Positions 1 through 7,950 of a stretch of 55,981 nt of DNA are shown here, piece after piece. Under the pieces are notes generated by a model. That model was given only the letters and a program-made list of their open reading frames with translations, had not been told where the DNA came from and ran no database searches. Position numbers and translations under genes: made by a program. The DNA lies in the NCBI GenBank assembly GCA_902770195.1, contig CACXSA010000020.1, forward strand, positions 1 through 55,981, in the 5' to 3' direction. Positions within the stretch are counted from its first letter, which is position 1. Each line of letters starts with the position of its first letter. This DNA comes from an uncultured Prevotellaceae bacterium. Lineage in GTDB: Bacteria > Bacteroidota > Bacteroidia > Bacteroidales > Bacteroidaceae.

Positions 1-1
1 G

Positions 2-313
2 ACGGCAGAAGAATTGACATACTTGAATCTGTTGGTATCACAGTATTTGGACTTTGCCGAAATTCAGGCTTTGCAGCAGATTCCTATGAGGATGGCGGAA
101 TGGATTGAGAAACTGGATAGTCTGATGACGCTCTCTGGCAGACAATTGCTGGTTGGCAAGGGAACTGTCAGTCATGAAGAGGCGAAGAAGAAGGCTATCG
201 TTGAGTTTGAGAAGTATCGTAAGATGGAGATGCTACAGTATGAAAGTGACTACGACAGGGCCATCAGAGAATTGATACAGAAAGAGAATAGCCTACCAAA
301 GAATGAGGGATGA
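2..313 (+). CDS. RhuM-like (virulence RhuM family) protein, C-terminal part
   Basis: The reading frame is open from the window edge (T-A-E-E-L at base 2), so this is the 3' end of a gene that begins upstream. The visible tail of about 103 residues has the composition and order I associate with RhuM-family proteins: LTYLNLLVSQYLDFAEIQAL, then a WIEKLD segment, then SHEEAKKKAIVEFEKY and a charged helical end. RhuM proteins are of uncertain biochemical role and are common on genomic islands and beside restriction systems in Bacteroidetes. A TTG at 14 is an internal codon, not the start. Family assignment is by recall; completeness upstream cannot be judged. Confidence 0.7.
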   Translation, partial: TAEELTYLNLLVSQYLDFAEIQALQQIPMRMAEWIEKLDSLMTLSGRQLLVGKGTVSHEEAKKKAIVEFEKYRKMEMLQYESDYDRAIRELIQKENSLPKNEG

Positions 314-329
314 TAAGAAAACAAATAAT

Positions 330-434
330 ATGGCAAACGAGATACTAATCATAGGAGTTGGCTCTGCTGGAGTAATCGCAGTAGACAAGATGGACTTACA
401 GAATAGCAAAAATGCCAAAGGGACGGGTAAGTGA
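330..434 (+). CDS. 34-residue FtsZ-like N-terminal stub
   Basis: A short frame starts at ATG 330, 16 bases after the RhuM-like stop, and encodes a glycine-rich nucleotide-binding start (ILIIGVGSAGVIAVDKM). This resembles the first strand and loop of FtsZ/tubulin-type GTPases. It stops at TGA after 34 residues, and no continuation is evident in other frames. It could be a remnant of an FtsZ-like gene on a decayed island, or a small protein in its own right. Nothing downstream supports a functional GTPase. Confidence 0.35.
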   Translation: MANEILIIGVGSAGVIAVDKMDLQNSKNAKGTGK

Positions 435-597
435 CATTCGATGCAGGAAGTCGAGATTGCATTGCATCGTGCCTGTGACCAGAAAAAACGAAGACCTCAG
501 TAGGGTTCCCTCTTCATCTATTTGTCAATTTGTCTTGCCCTGAAAAGATACATTAATGATTGCAAGTGACATACAAATTTAGTGAATTGGTCAACCT

Positions 598-665
598 ATG
601 TTCATTAGCTCACGAACATAAGTTCTCTACCCTTATGAACATATCTGGGAAATCCAACGAACATA
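598..665. repeat. GAACATA palindromic repeats, about 22-bp period
   Basis: Boxes of the type GAACATA(A/G)GTTC occur at 614, 637 and 659 (spacing 23 and 22), with an inverted partner TATGTTC at 598. Each box is close to a 12-bp palindrome. They lie in a gene-free stretch and are immediately followed by two further unrelated repeat families with nearly the same period. Confidence 0.75.
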
Positions 666-724
666 GGTTCATGAAAGCACGCCACGATAGGGTGCCCGTA
701 TTACACCATGACTCTAACTTCAAA

Positions 725-808
725 TTTACTCCGGACGTAATTTCAATTACTCCGAATAGAATTTTAATTACTCCGAAAGTAATTTTTGTTACTCTCGGAG
801 TATTGTTT
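725..808. repeat. ACTCCG repeats with exact 21-bp period, four units
   Basis: The hexamer ACTCCG (ACTCTCGG in the last unit) starts at 728, 749, 770 and 791, exactly 21 bp apart. Units carry partial dyad symmetry such as ATTACT ccga AAGTAAT and TACTC tc GGAGTA. A continuous plus-strand frame would read these as a heptapeptide repeat, but flanking composition and the non-triplet period of neighbouring arrays argue against coding. The spacing of two helical turns suggests a protein-binding array (inference). Confidence 0.75.
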
Positions 809-886
809 CTGTTTGACTTTTCGCATATCCCTGTTTTCTGTTGATGACGATGTAAAATCGAAAAACTCTAGACTGCTCAGTGTTTA

Positions 887-945
887 TTCCCATGCTGGGA
901 ATAAAATGTTCCCTGCCTGGGAATAAAACATTCCCATGCTGGGAA
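887..945. repeat. TTCCCATGCTGGGAA palindromes, three units at 22-bp period
   Basis: Near-perfect 15-bp palindromes lie at 887-901, 909-923 and 931-945, exactly 22 bp apart. The middle unit (TTCCCTGCCTGGGAA) differs at its centre while keeping both arms. Separators are A/T-rich (ataaaatg, taaaaca). No gene is evident on either strand. Confidence 0.85.
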
Positions 946-1108
946 TATAAGACAAGCCTATTGCTTTTAACAAGCATTGTTGCTGGATAAGTGGCACTTA
1001 TTGTACAATAACAGTTGGTTATTTGAACGAGAAAGCCATTTTTGCCAACACCTAACATGCAAAAATGGGAAAAGTCCCTATCTAAAGGGCTTTCAAGCGA
1101 TTTTGCTG

Positions 1109-1253
1109 CCTTTAACACCTAACATGACACCTAACAAAGAGGTAACATAAGAGGTAACATAAGAGGTACCCCAACAGGCAGCATCCATACTTCATTCGAT
1201 GACAGCAAATGTTAGGTGTCATGTTAGGTCTTTGTTACCTCTATGTTAGGTCT
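1109..1253. repeat. CCTAACATG / GGTAACATAAGA repeat block with large inverted symmetry
   Basis: The left half contains ACACCTAACATG motifs and a 12-bp tandem GGTAACATAAGA (1141-1164). The right half (about 1209-1253) carries the reverse complement of the same vocabulary: ATGTTAGGTGTCATGTTAGG, then TTGTTACCTC and ATGTTAGGT. The halves could fold into a long imperfect hairpin around 1170-1208. Isolated copies of CACCTAACATG also lie at about 1050 and, inverted, at about 1310. The rest of 435-1376 shows no other feature I can name. Confidence 0.7.
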
Positions 1254-1376
1254 CAAAACGACACCTAATATGCCTAAACGCTGATATACAAAGGAATTTG
1301 CTGAAATTCATGTTAGGTGTTGGTGTTTTGTAAAAATCCGCGCAATTTACAAAGAAATTGCGCGGAAAAAATGGTG

Positions 1377-3176
1377 TCAGGGTAGTGGCGTCAACGGAAA
1401 TACGATGTTGACGATGAAGATGTTGGCAACAAGTATGATGATGTTCATGAGCAGACCGATGCGCATGAAATCGCTGAAGCGGTAGCCGCCAGGACCATAG
1501 ACCAGCATGTGGGTGGGCGAGCCTATAGGTGTGGCAAAACTGCTGCTGACGCTGACCATGAGAGCAATGAGGAAGGGGAAGGGGTCGTAGCCCAGTTTCT
1601 CGGCTGCCTGGTACATGATGGGGAAGAACATGGCGCCTGCTGCGGTGTTGGAGATGAACTCGGTGATGAAGGTGCCGACGAGGCAGATGGCAGTCATGAC
1701 GACAATAGGATTGGTGCCACAAACGTCGAGGATGCCTGTTGCAAGCCGTTCGGCAATGCCCGTCTTCTGGATAGAGAGTCCGAGGACGACGCTGGCGGCA
1801 AATACGATGAGGATATCCCAGTTAATGGACTTCATGGCCTGGTCGGGTGTGCAGCAGCGGAATATGAGCATACCCATGGCGGCCAGGAAGGCGCATTGCA
1901 GCAGCGGCATCACGTTGAGTGCCGAGAGCACTACCATCGCAATCATGATGACGGAGGAGATGATGGTGCCATAACCTATGTTTGGAATGTCGTCAGAGTC
2001 GAAGAAGTGCAGCTTGTTGGATAGGGCGGGTGTGTTCGTCTTGAAATTGCTGGGACATAGCAGGAGCAAGGTGTCGCCAGCCTGCAGGACAACCTCGCGC
2101 GGTGCTTCCTTGATGCGCTCGCCAGATCGGGAGACTGCCGCCAGCATCACGTCGTTGTCTTTCTCGAAGGTGCTGTCTCCGATGGTTTTACCTATTAGTT
2201 CGCTGCCGAAGGAGACATAGGCGGTGCGTAGCTTGGTGTATTTATCTAACTCGCTTGTGTTGAAGACGTGATGGTCGGCACTCACTAACTGGTGGTCATA
2301 GGCCATCTTGATAATCTCGTCAATCTGTCCGGCATAAACATAATGGTCGCCACCCATGATGGGCTCGTCCTCGCTGATGGGGTTTGGTATGTCATCGAAG
2401 TGATACATCTTGATAAGGCTACCACTCTTGATATGGTATATGCCAGCTTCGCCCAGCGTCATGCCGATATAGGGATTGTCCGAAGGCACTTGCAACTCAA
2501 CGGTATATTCGCCTGTTGATTCGAAAGCACTTTCCGGAGCTTTACGGTCGGGCAGCAGACGACGCATGGCGATGACCGACAGGATGCCGACGGCGAGGCA
2601 GAACAGACCGGGAATGGTTGTTGCCAGCACGTTCATAGCGTGGCCTGTCTTGTCGGCATAGAGCCCGCTGATAATCATGTTTGGCGGAGTGCCGAAAAGG
2701 GTGCAGACACCACCCATTCCAGAGGCGTAGCTCAGGGGAATGAGCAGTTTGGAGGGTGAGATGTTGAGCTTCTTGGCCCACATCTTGACGATATTGACGA
2801 AGAGGGCCACTACGGTGGTGTTGCTGAGGAATGAGCTGAGCAAGGCAACGGGCAGCATCAGACGGGTGACCGCCTTGGCGTAGCTGTCAGGCTGTCCCAG
2901 CAGGTATTTCGTAATGTATTGCAGCACGCCGGTATGGGTCAGTCCGGAAACGACGACGAAGAGCACACCGATGGTGATGACGGCTGGTGAACTGATGCCC
3001 GAGAAAGCCTCTTTGGCGTCGAGTACACCAGTGACAAACAGAATAGCTACGGCGAAGAGGAACACCAGATCGGAACGCAACTTGGTGAACAGCATTACCG
3101 TAAACATGGACAGTACGGTAAGGATTGTTATCCACGCATGAAAATTAAATCCTAATAGTTCAAAGTTTTCAATCAT
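1377..3176 (-). CDS. SLC13-family anion permease with two TrkA-C domains
   Basis: This 599-residue inner-membrane protein has the layout of DASS/SLC13 carriers. An N-terminal bundle carries SNTTVVALF near residue 118. Two cytoplasmic TrkA-C/RCK_C-type domains (about 205-375) follow, each with a G-x-T-(L/I)-G segment and a GD near its end. A second bundle contains EFISNTAAGAMFFPI. The paired SNT motifs are the sodium and substrate site signature of the family. Substrate (sulfate, dicarboxylate or other anion) cannot be read from sequence. The start is the only good methionine before the first membrane segment. It lies downstream of, and separated by a terminator from, the serine operon. Confidence 0.88.
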   Translation of the reverse strand: MIENFELLGFNFHAWITILTVLSMFTVMLFTKLRSDLVFLFAVAILFVTGVLDAKEAFSGISSPAVITIGVLFVVVSGLTHTGVLQYITKYLLGQPDSYAKAVTRLMLPVALLSSFLSNTTVVALFVNIVKMWAKKLNISPSKLLIPLSYASGMGGVCTLFGTPPNMIISGLYADKTGHAMNVLATTIPGLFCLAVGILSVIAMRRLLPDRKAPESAFESTGEYTVELQVPSDNPYIGMTLGEAGIYHIKSGSLIKMYHFDDIPNPISEDEPIMGGDHYVYAGQIDEIIKMAYDHQLVSADHHVFNTSELDKYTKLRTAYVSFGSELIGKTIGDSTFEKDNDVMLAAVSRSGERIKEAPREVVLQAGDTLLLLCPSNFKTNTPALSNKLHFFDSDDIPNIGYGTIISSVIMIAMVVLSALNVMPLLQCAFLAAMGMLIFRCCTPDQAMKSINWDILIVFAASVVLGLSIQKTGIAERLATGILDVCGTNPIVVMTAICLVGTFITEFISNTAAGAMFFPIMYQAAEKLGYDPFPFLIALMVSVSSSFATPIGSPTHMLVYGPGGYRFSDFMRIGLLMNIIILVANIFIVNIVFPLTPLP

Positions 3177-3203
3177 GAGTGTATAGATTCTAAGTACGTT
3201 ATA

Positions 3204-3241
3204 ATGAAGAGAGAGAGCTTCGGGGGCGAAGTCTCTCTCTC
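3204..3241 (-). terminator. Rho-independent terminator of the serine operon
   Basis: On the minus strand, 20 bases after the serA stop, AGAGAGAGACTTCG and its complement form a stem of about 14 bp around a short C-rich loop, followed by a T-containing tail. It separates serA from the permease gene. Confidence 0.8.
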
Positions 3242-3260
3242 TTTGTGGAATAGGAGCAAC

Positions 3261-4178
3261 TTACTTGTTCACCTGGAACTTAGTGTCGCCATCCTTGAAG
3301 AAGGCATTAATCTGCTTGGCTGCTGCAATACCGGCATTGGTGTTTGCCTCGGCAGTCTGGGCACCCATCTTCTTGGGCGTTGAGAAATAGCGGCCTTCGA
3401 ACTGCTTGAAGTCATCGTTGGCATCAGGCATGATGTCGGTAACGAACTTCAAGTCATCGCGGTCGGCCATCAGTTTCAGCAATTCTGGCTCGTTGATAAC
3501 CTCCTTGCGGGCAGTGTTGACGAGGATACCGCCTTTCTTCATCTTACCAACCAAAGCATAGTTGATGCTCTGCTTGGTTTCAGGAGTAGCGGGGATGTGC
3601 AACGATACTACGTCGCAGGTCTCGAACAGGGCGTCCTGATTGGCAACGGCGTGAACGCCGGCTTTCTCGATGACCTCAGCGGGGCAGAAGGCGTCGTAAG
3701 CATAGACGTCCATACCGAAGCCTTTGGCAATACGAGCCACGTTGCGTCCAACATTACCGAAAGCGAGGATGCCAAGTTTCTTGCCCATGAGCTCAGTACC
3801 GGCCTTGCCGTTATAGAAATTGCGAACGGCGAATACCAGCAGACCGAACACTAACTCGGCAACGGCATTGGCATTCTGTCCGGGGGTGTTCTCGGCGACT
3901 ACGTTGTGGGCGGTAGCGGCTGCAAGGTCGATATTGTCGTAACCGGCACCTGCACGAACCACAATCTTCAGCTGCTTGGCAGCGTCGAGTACCTCGGCAT
4001 CCACCTTGTCCGAACGGATAATCAGTGCATCAGCATCCTTTACAGCGTCCAGCAGTTGTGCCTTCTCGGTATATTTCTCGAGCAGGGCAAGCTCGTTGCC
4101 TGCTGCTTCTATCTCTTTGCGAATGCCCTCGACAGCGGCGGCTGCGAAAGGCTTCTCTGTTGCTACTAATACTTTCAT
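3261..4178 (-). CDS. serA: D-3-phosphoglycerate dehydrogenase, short type
   Basis: Catalyses the first step of serine synthesis, 3-phosphoglycerate to 3-phosphohydroxypyruvate. The 305-residue protein has only the catalytic and Rossmann domains (no C-terminal ACT domain). Visible motifs: VRAGAGYDNIDL with the substrate arginine, the NAD loop FGNVGRNVA, and LVNTARKEVINE with the catalytic arginine. Where most 2-hydroxyacid dehydrogenases have the His of PHxGxxT, this protein has PKKMGAQT, a lysine variant known from short Bacteroidetes-like and Entamoeba enzymes. The start is placed at MKVLVATEK. An in-frame upstream start at 4208 would read through repeat DNA (MFNIQCSINK). It pairs with serC upstream in one operon. 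Confidence 0.93.
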   Translation of the reverse strand: MKVLVATEKPFAAAAVEGIRKEIEAAGNELALLEKYTEKAQLLDAVKDADALIIRSDKVDAEVLDAAKQLKIVVRAGAGYDNIDLAAATAHNVVAENTPGQNANAVAELVFGLLVFAVRNFYNGKAGTELMGKKLGILAFGNVGRNVARIAKGFGMDVYAYDAFCPAEVIEKAGVHAVANQDALFETCDVVSLHIPATPETKQSINYALVGKMKKGGILVNTARKEVINEPELLKLMADRDDLKFVTDIMPDANDDFKQFEGRYFSTPKKMGAQTAEANTNAGIAAAKQINAFFKDGDTKFQVNK

Positions 4179-4186
4179 CTTATTGA

Positions 4187-4607
4187 TTGAACATTGAATA
4201 TTGAACATTGAACATTATTATTCGGTTCCTTTTGTCGTCTTGATGATTTTTGTCAGGGTGCCAACTATCTTTTTGCAGTCATCGTAGATGGACTCAAACT
4301 GTTTCTCGTCCAATATGTTCGACTCGTGCAGTAGTTCAAGCCAATATTCTGTTTCGTTTGCCTCCTTTAGAGCAATGTTTAATTTGTTAATAAAATCCAA
4401 TCTACTTTGAGCATTGACACTCTCCCGAACATTGGCACCAATGCTTGTACCGCTTCTCAGAACCTGCTTGGACAAAACATACACTTGTTTCTCTTCCTTT
4501 AAAAACATGTATAGTTTAATGATCCTGAGTGAAAATGCCTTGCTGTCTATCAGTATCTGATTGTCGGCACGCATAATGTTCAATGTTCAATGTTCAATGT
4601 TCAATGT
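4187..4607. mobile_element. Candidate cassette: four-helix-bundle ORF between inverted TTGAACA arrays
   Basis: A small gene is enclosed by heptanucleotide arrays in opposite orientation: TTGAACA units at 4187-4215 and TGTTCAA units at 4575-4607. It sits exactly between serC and serA. The right array supplies the TGA stop of serC, and the left array runs up to the serA start. All three genes point the same way, so the insertion would not block operon transcription. Movement as a unit is inferred from this arrangement. Confidence 0.55.
4218..4583 (-). CDS. Four-helix-bundle protein of the S23 / 23S rRNA intervening-sequence family
   Basis: The 121-residue product matches the S23-type four-helix-bundle family: an FSLRIIKLYMFL helix, then VLSKQVLRSGTSIGANVRES, the near-invariant hallmark, then FINKLNIALKEANETEYWLELL and a last helix. 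Members occur inside 23S rRNA intervening sequences and scattered as small genes; related folds serve as accessory proteins of retroelements. Biochemical role is unknown. Start codons at 4583 (inside the repeat) or 4574 (MRADNQ) are both possible. It interrupts the serC-serA operon and is flanked by inverted repeat arrays, so it is probably an insertion rather than a serine-pathway gene. Confidence 0.9.
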   Translation of the reverse strand: MNIMRADNQILIDSKAFSLRIIKLYMFLKEEKQVYVLSKQVLRSGTSIGANVRESVNAQSRLDFINKLNIALKEANETEYWLELLHESNILDEKQFESIYDDCKKIVGTLTKIIKTTKGTE

Positions 4608-5668
4608 CCACTCTCGAATTCCTTCATGCAAGCTACGAGAGCGTTGACACCCTCGATGGTCTGGGCATTGTAGCAGCTGGCGCGGAAACCACCTACTGAG
4701 CGGTGACCCTTAACACCAACCATACCCTTGCTGACTGCGAAATCGAGGAAGTCCTTTTCCAACTCCTTGTACTCGTCGGCCATCACGAAACAGATGTTCA
4801 TCAGTGAGCGGTCTTCCTCAACGGCTGTTCCACGGAACATCTTGTTGCGGTCAATCTCGCCATAGACAATCTCTGCACGCTGCTGTGCCAGCTTATCCAT
4901 AGCCTCAACACCACCGCTCTTCTTGATCCAGCGCAGGGTCTCGAGAGCTGAGTAGATGGGCACAACGGGAGGAGTATTGAACATAGAACCCTTATCCACA
5001 TGAGTGCGGTAGTCGAGCATGGTAGGAATCTCACGGGGAGCCTTGCCCAGTGCGTCGTCCTTAACGATGACGATGGTGACACCAGCCATAGCCAAGTTCT
5101 TTTGGGCACCGGCGTAGATGGCATCATACTTGGCAACGTCGATAGGACGGCTGAAGATATCTGATGACATATCGGCAATCAGACGTACGGGAACGTCGAG
5201 GTCCTTGCGAATCTCAGTACCATAGATGGTATTGTTGGTCGTGATGTGCAGATAGTCGGCATCTGCAGGTACTGTCCATCCCTTTGGAATGAAGGTATAG
5301 TTAGCATCGGCAGAAGAAGCCACCTCTACTACCTCACCAAACAACTTGGCTTCCTTCATGGCTTTCTTGGCCCAGACACCTGTGTTGAGGTAGGCCGCCT
5401 TCTTAATCAGGAAGTTGTAGGGAATCATGCAGAACTCCAGTGAGGCACCACCACCGAGGAAGATAACTGAATAACCCTCGGGAATGGAGAGCTGTTCCTT
5501 TACGAGTGCTACGGCCTCGTCAACGACGGGCTGGAAGTCTTTGGCACGATGGCTGATCTCCATCAAAGAGAGACCAGAGCCGTTGAAGTCTAAACACTGT
5601 TGAGCGGTCTTCTCGATGACTTCGCGGGGAAGCATGGAAGGACCTGCGTTAAAGTTGTACTTCTTCAT
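4601..5668 (-). CDS. serC: Phosphoserine aminotransferase
   Basis: Converts 3-phosphohydroxypyruvate and glutamate to phosphoserine, the step after SerA; it may also serve pyridoxal phosphate synthesis. The 355-residue length is normal for the family. The N-terminus [14 protein letters not shown] is typical, [10 protein letters not shown] carries the PLP-binding lysine, and [14 protein letters not shown] is the conserved C-terminal segment. Its last residues and TGA stop (ESGH) run into the TTGAACA repeat array, so the original C-terminus may have been slightly changed by the insertion. It is first in the operon, with 219 bases upstream to the next gene containing a promoter-like TAATTTCG on the minus strand (5771-5778). 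Confidence 0.95.
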   Translation of the reverse strand: MKKYNFNAGPSMLPREVIEKTAQQCLDFNGSGLSLMEISHRAKDFQPVVDEAVALVKEQLSIPEGYSVIFLGGGASLEFCMIPYNFLIKKAAYLNTGVWAKKAMKEAKLFGEVVEVASSADANYTFIPKGWTVPADADYLHITTNNTIYGTEIRKDLDVPVRLIADMSSDIFSRPIDVAKYDAIYAGAQKNLAMAGVTIVIVKDDALGKAPREIPTMLDYRTHVDKGSMFNTPPVVPIYSALETLRWIKKSGGVEAMDKLAQQRAEIVYGEIDRNKMFRGTAVEEDRSLMNICFVMADEYKELEKDFLDFAVSKGMVGVKGHRSVGGFRASCYNAQTIEGVNALVACMKEFESGH

Positions 5669-5887
5669 TGTCTTGAATGTTTTTAAGATATTTATATATA
5701 ATTTGTTCCTGTTCCTTAATTCTATTTAGCACGATAAGACGTTTTGTGCCTTTTTGAATATACGGGTGCGAAATTACAATTTTTTTGTGACACGCCCAAA
5801 TATTTAAGCAATAATTAAGCAAAAACCCTGTTTTGTATTGCTTTTTGTCAACTCAGCATGGCAGTTTTCCTATTCTTTTATCATTTT

Positions 5888-7228
5888 TTATCTGACAGGT
5901 TCGATAATGGTCTTGACCCCCTTTACCTTTTCGCCTTGTGTCTGTCGCAGCACTTGTTTGAGCTTTTCACGCTTGACAGCTACGTAGGTATAGCGGTCTT
6001 TCACGTCAATACGACCTATCTCGTCAGCCTTCAGTCCACCAATTTTACAAAGGAATCCAACGATGTCGCCCTTGGAAATCTTGTCTTTCTTGCCTTTGCC
6101 AATGTAAAGTGTGGCATTCTTGGGAGGGGCTGGGACGTTGACCGTTGAACATTGAACATTGAACATTGACCATTGACCATTGACATACTCGGGAATGTGC
6201 TCGTCGCTGTTCAGAATGAAGAACGCGCGGCCTGTGGCGTTCCAACGGGCTGTACGCCCCACACGATGGATGTAACCTTCCTCGCTCTCGGGCAAATGGT
6301 AGTGGATGATGTTCTGGATGTCAGGAATGTCAAGACCTCGCGAAGCCAAGTCGGTGGCCACCAACACATTGGCAGAGCCATTGCTGAAGCGATACAACTG
6401 TTCCTCGCGCTGATGCTGTTCCAGTCCGCCGTGGAAACTACTAATCGTGAATCCCTCGTCCTTTAAGTAATTGCTCACGCGTTCTACGGCATTGCGATAG
6501 TTCAGGAATACGATGCTGCTCTCGTTCCCAAAACTCAACAACAATTGCTTGAGGGTGCCAAGCTTGTCTTTCTCGGCACTATGCACCTCATACAAGGTGA
6601 CACGATCAGAGGTTTGTTCCTTTTCTGGCAAAAAATCAATGAGTGTTCCTTTTTTCGACATGTTGACGAATCCAGGAATCTCATCGGAATTGGTGGCGGA
6701 AAGGAGTATGCGACGCTGTAGCCCCGGCAGACTCTTGATGAGTTGCTGCATCTCGGCCTGGAATCCCATTTCCAGACACTTGTCGAACTCATCGATAACC
6801 AAATAGTGGATGCTGTAACGGGAGATGTTCTCCTTGGATAGGTGATCGTTCAGACGTCCTGGCGTACCAAAGACTATCTGCGGCTTGACCTCCTTCAGCA
6901 CTTTGTGTTCCTCCATAGCAGCGCGTCCGCCATAGCAGGCTGTTGAGCGGATGCCGCAACCCATGCTCTGTAGCACTTGGTGCGACTGCAGTGCCAGTTC
7001 TCTGCCTGGCGTAATGACCAGCGCTATAGGCCATTGACCATTGTCCATTGACCATTGACCATTGATGAGCTGAATCAGGGGCAGCAGGTAGGCTAGCGTC
7101 TTGCCTGAACCGGTGGGAGAAAGTATAACAACATCACCGTCGGAGCCTAGGATGGCTTCGACGGTGTGTTGCTGCATCTCGTTAAGTTGTTCGATGCGGA
7201 GCTTATTCAGAATTTTCTGGATGTCCAT
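5888..7228 (-). CDS. DEAD-box ATP-dependent RNA helicase, DbpA type, with repeat-derived insertions
   Basis: The 446-residue helicase has Walker A SPTGSGKT (37-44), motif Ia PGRELA, TPGRL, motif II as DEFD rather than DEAD, SATN, and in the second RecA domain VATDLASRGLDIP and HRVGRTAR. A C-terminal DbpA-type RNA-binding domain follows (YIGKGKKDKISKGDIVGFL), which in DbpA recognises 23S rRNA during large-subunit assembly. Two stretches do not belong to the family: NGQWSMDNGQWP at about 56-67 and [16 protein letters not shown] at about 351-366. Both are translations of TTGACCA/TTGAACA heptamer repeats. The reading frame is intact, and both lie where loops are expected. Confidence 0.9.
   Translation of the reverse strand: MDIQKILNKLRIEQLNEMQQHTVEAILGSDGDVVILSPTGSGKTLAYLLPLIQLINGQWSMDNGQWPIALVITPGRELALQSHQVLQSMGCGIRSTACYGGRAAMEEHKVLKEVKPQIVFGTPGRLNDHLSKENISRYSIHYLVIDEFDKCLEMGFQAEMQQLIKSLPGLQRRILLSATNSDEIPGFVNMSKKGTLIDFLPEKEQTSDRVTLYEVHSAEKDKLGTLKQLLLSFGNESSIVFLNYRNAVERVSNYLKDEGFTISSFHGGLEQHQREEQLYRFSNGSANVLVATDLASRGLDIPDIQNIIHYHLPESEEGYIHRVGRTARWNATGRAFFILNSDEHIPEYVNGQWSMFNVQCSTVNVPAPPKNATLYIGKGKKDKISKGDIVGFLCKIGGLKADEIGRIDVKDRYTYVAVKREKLKQVLRQTQGEKVKGVKTIIEPVR
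6135..6183. repeat. TTGAACA/TTGACCA heptamer array inside the helicase gene
   Basis: Tandem 7-bp units (three TTGAACA, then TTGACCA variants) lie within the linker before the RNA-binding domain. Units of seven are tolerated only in multiples of three, and the frame is preserved. Confidence 0.85.
7029..7064. repeat. TTGACCA heptamer array inside the helicase gene
   Basis: Four to five 7-bp units (CATTGAC CATTGTC CATTGAC pattern) sit between the Walker A helix and motif Ia, encoding NGQWSMDNGQW on the minus strand. Family members normally have a short loop here. Confidence 0.85.
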
Positions 7229-7271
7229 ACTACTTAATCCCCATCCCTTTGGAGGGGGCTATGAGAGAATC

Positions 7272-7886
7272 TTATTTCTTCTCTTCCTTTTTTTCTGTCT
7301 CAGTCTTGAGGGTTGACTTGTAGTGCTTGTTCAGACCATTGATAATATCGCTAGTGATATCGAAGCGCTTGTTGGCCCACAGGATGTTGTCGCCTTGCTT
7401 GGTAAGAATCAGATCGTACTTCTTATCCTTATTGTAAGCGGCCAAGAAGTGCTGTAGGGAGTCGCGAAGCCCTTCGTTATACTTGGCGGTCTCGTTGGCA
7501 AGCTCGTTCTCCAGACGGGCCTGAAGTTCCTGAAGGCTTTGCTGCTGACGCTGGATGGCAGCTTGCTGGCTCTCTGCCTGCTCACGGCTGGTAAATCCGT
7601 TGTTGTTCAGTTTCTGCTGGAAGTTGGCCATAGCACTCTGCAGAGCCTGTCCCTTTTGGTTCAGGGTGTTGCGGGCGTTGTTGCTCTTCTTTTGCAGAAT
7701 CAGAGTGAACTCTTTGCAGAACTCATACTGTGTCATCAGCGAGTCAACTTCCACATAGGCAATCTTTACTCCGCCTGTGGCATTGTCGGCAGCAGCGGCG
7801 GGCTGTTCGTCCATCTTGGGGCTTGCGTTGTTGCAAGAAGCCAGTGCTACGATGGCAGCAGCGGCCAAAAACATGTACTTTTTCAT
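7272..7886 (-). CDS. OmpH/Skp-like periplasmic chaperone, lipoprotein form
   Basis: The 204-residue protein has a lipoprotein signal peptide (MKKYMFLAAAAIVALASC, lipobox LASC) and then an OmpH/Skp body: a KIAYVEVDSLMTQY strand, a long Q/E/N-rich coiled coil (about 75-150), and the closing DLILTKQGDNILWANKRFDITSDII. Skp proteins form trimers with long tentacles that hold unfolded outer-membrane proteins. A lipid-anchored version is common in Bacteroidetes. The C-terminus is a lysine/glutamate tail. It lies 43 bases upstream of the helicase gene on the same strand and may be cotranscribed with it. Confidence 0.85.
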   Translation of the reverse strand: MKKYMFLAAAAIVALASCNNASPKMDEQPAAAADNATGGVKIAYVEVDSLMTQYEFCKEFTLILQKKSNNARNTLNQKGQALQSAMANFQQKLNNNGFTSREQAESQQAAIQRQQQSLQELQARLENELANETAKYNEGLRDSLQHFLAAYNKDKKYDLILTKQGDNILWANKRFDITSDIINGLNKHYKSTLKTETEKKEEKK

Positions 7887-7950
7887 TTTTTTCTTTCTTT
7901 ATTTATTTTTGTTGTTTCATTATTACGCTTTATCGCACATAGTCATAATG

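Noticed and set aside
560-844. Plus-strand frame with a TPxxxxI heptapeptide repeat
   Set aside because: The peptide repeat follows from a 21-bp DNA period; neighbouring arrays have 22-bp periods that cannot be coding, and there is no start context.
6789-7055. Minus-strand small frame starting MVNGQWSM
   Set aside because: It starts in heptamer repeat DNA and runs out of frame through the helicase gene.
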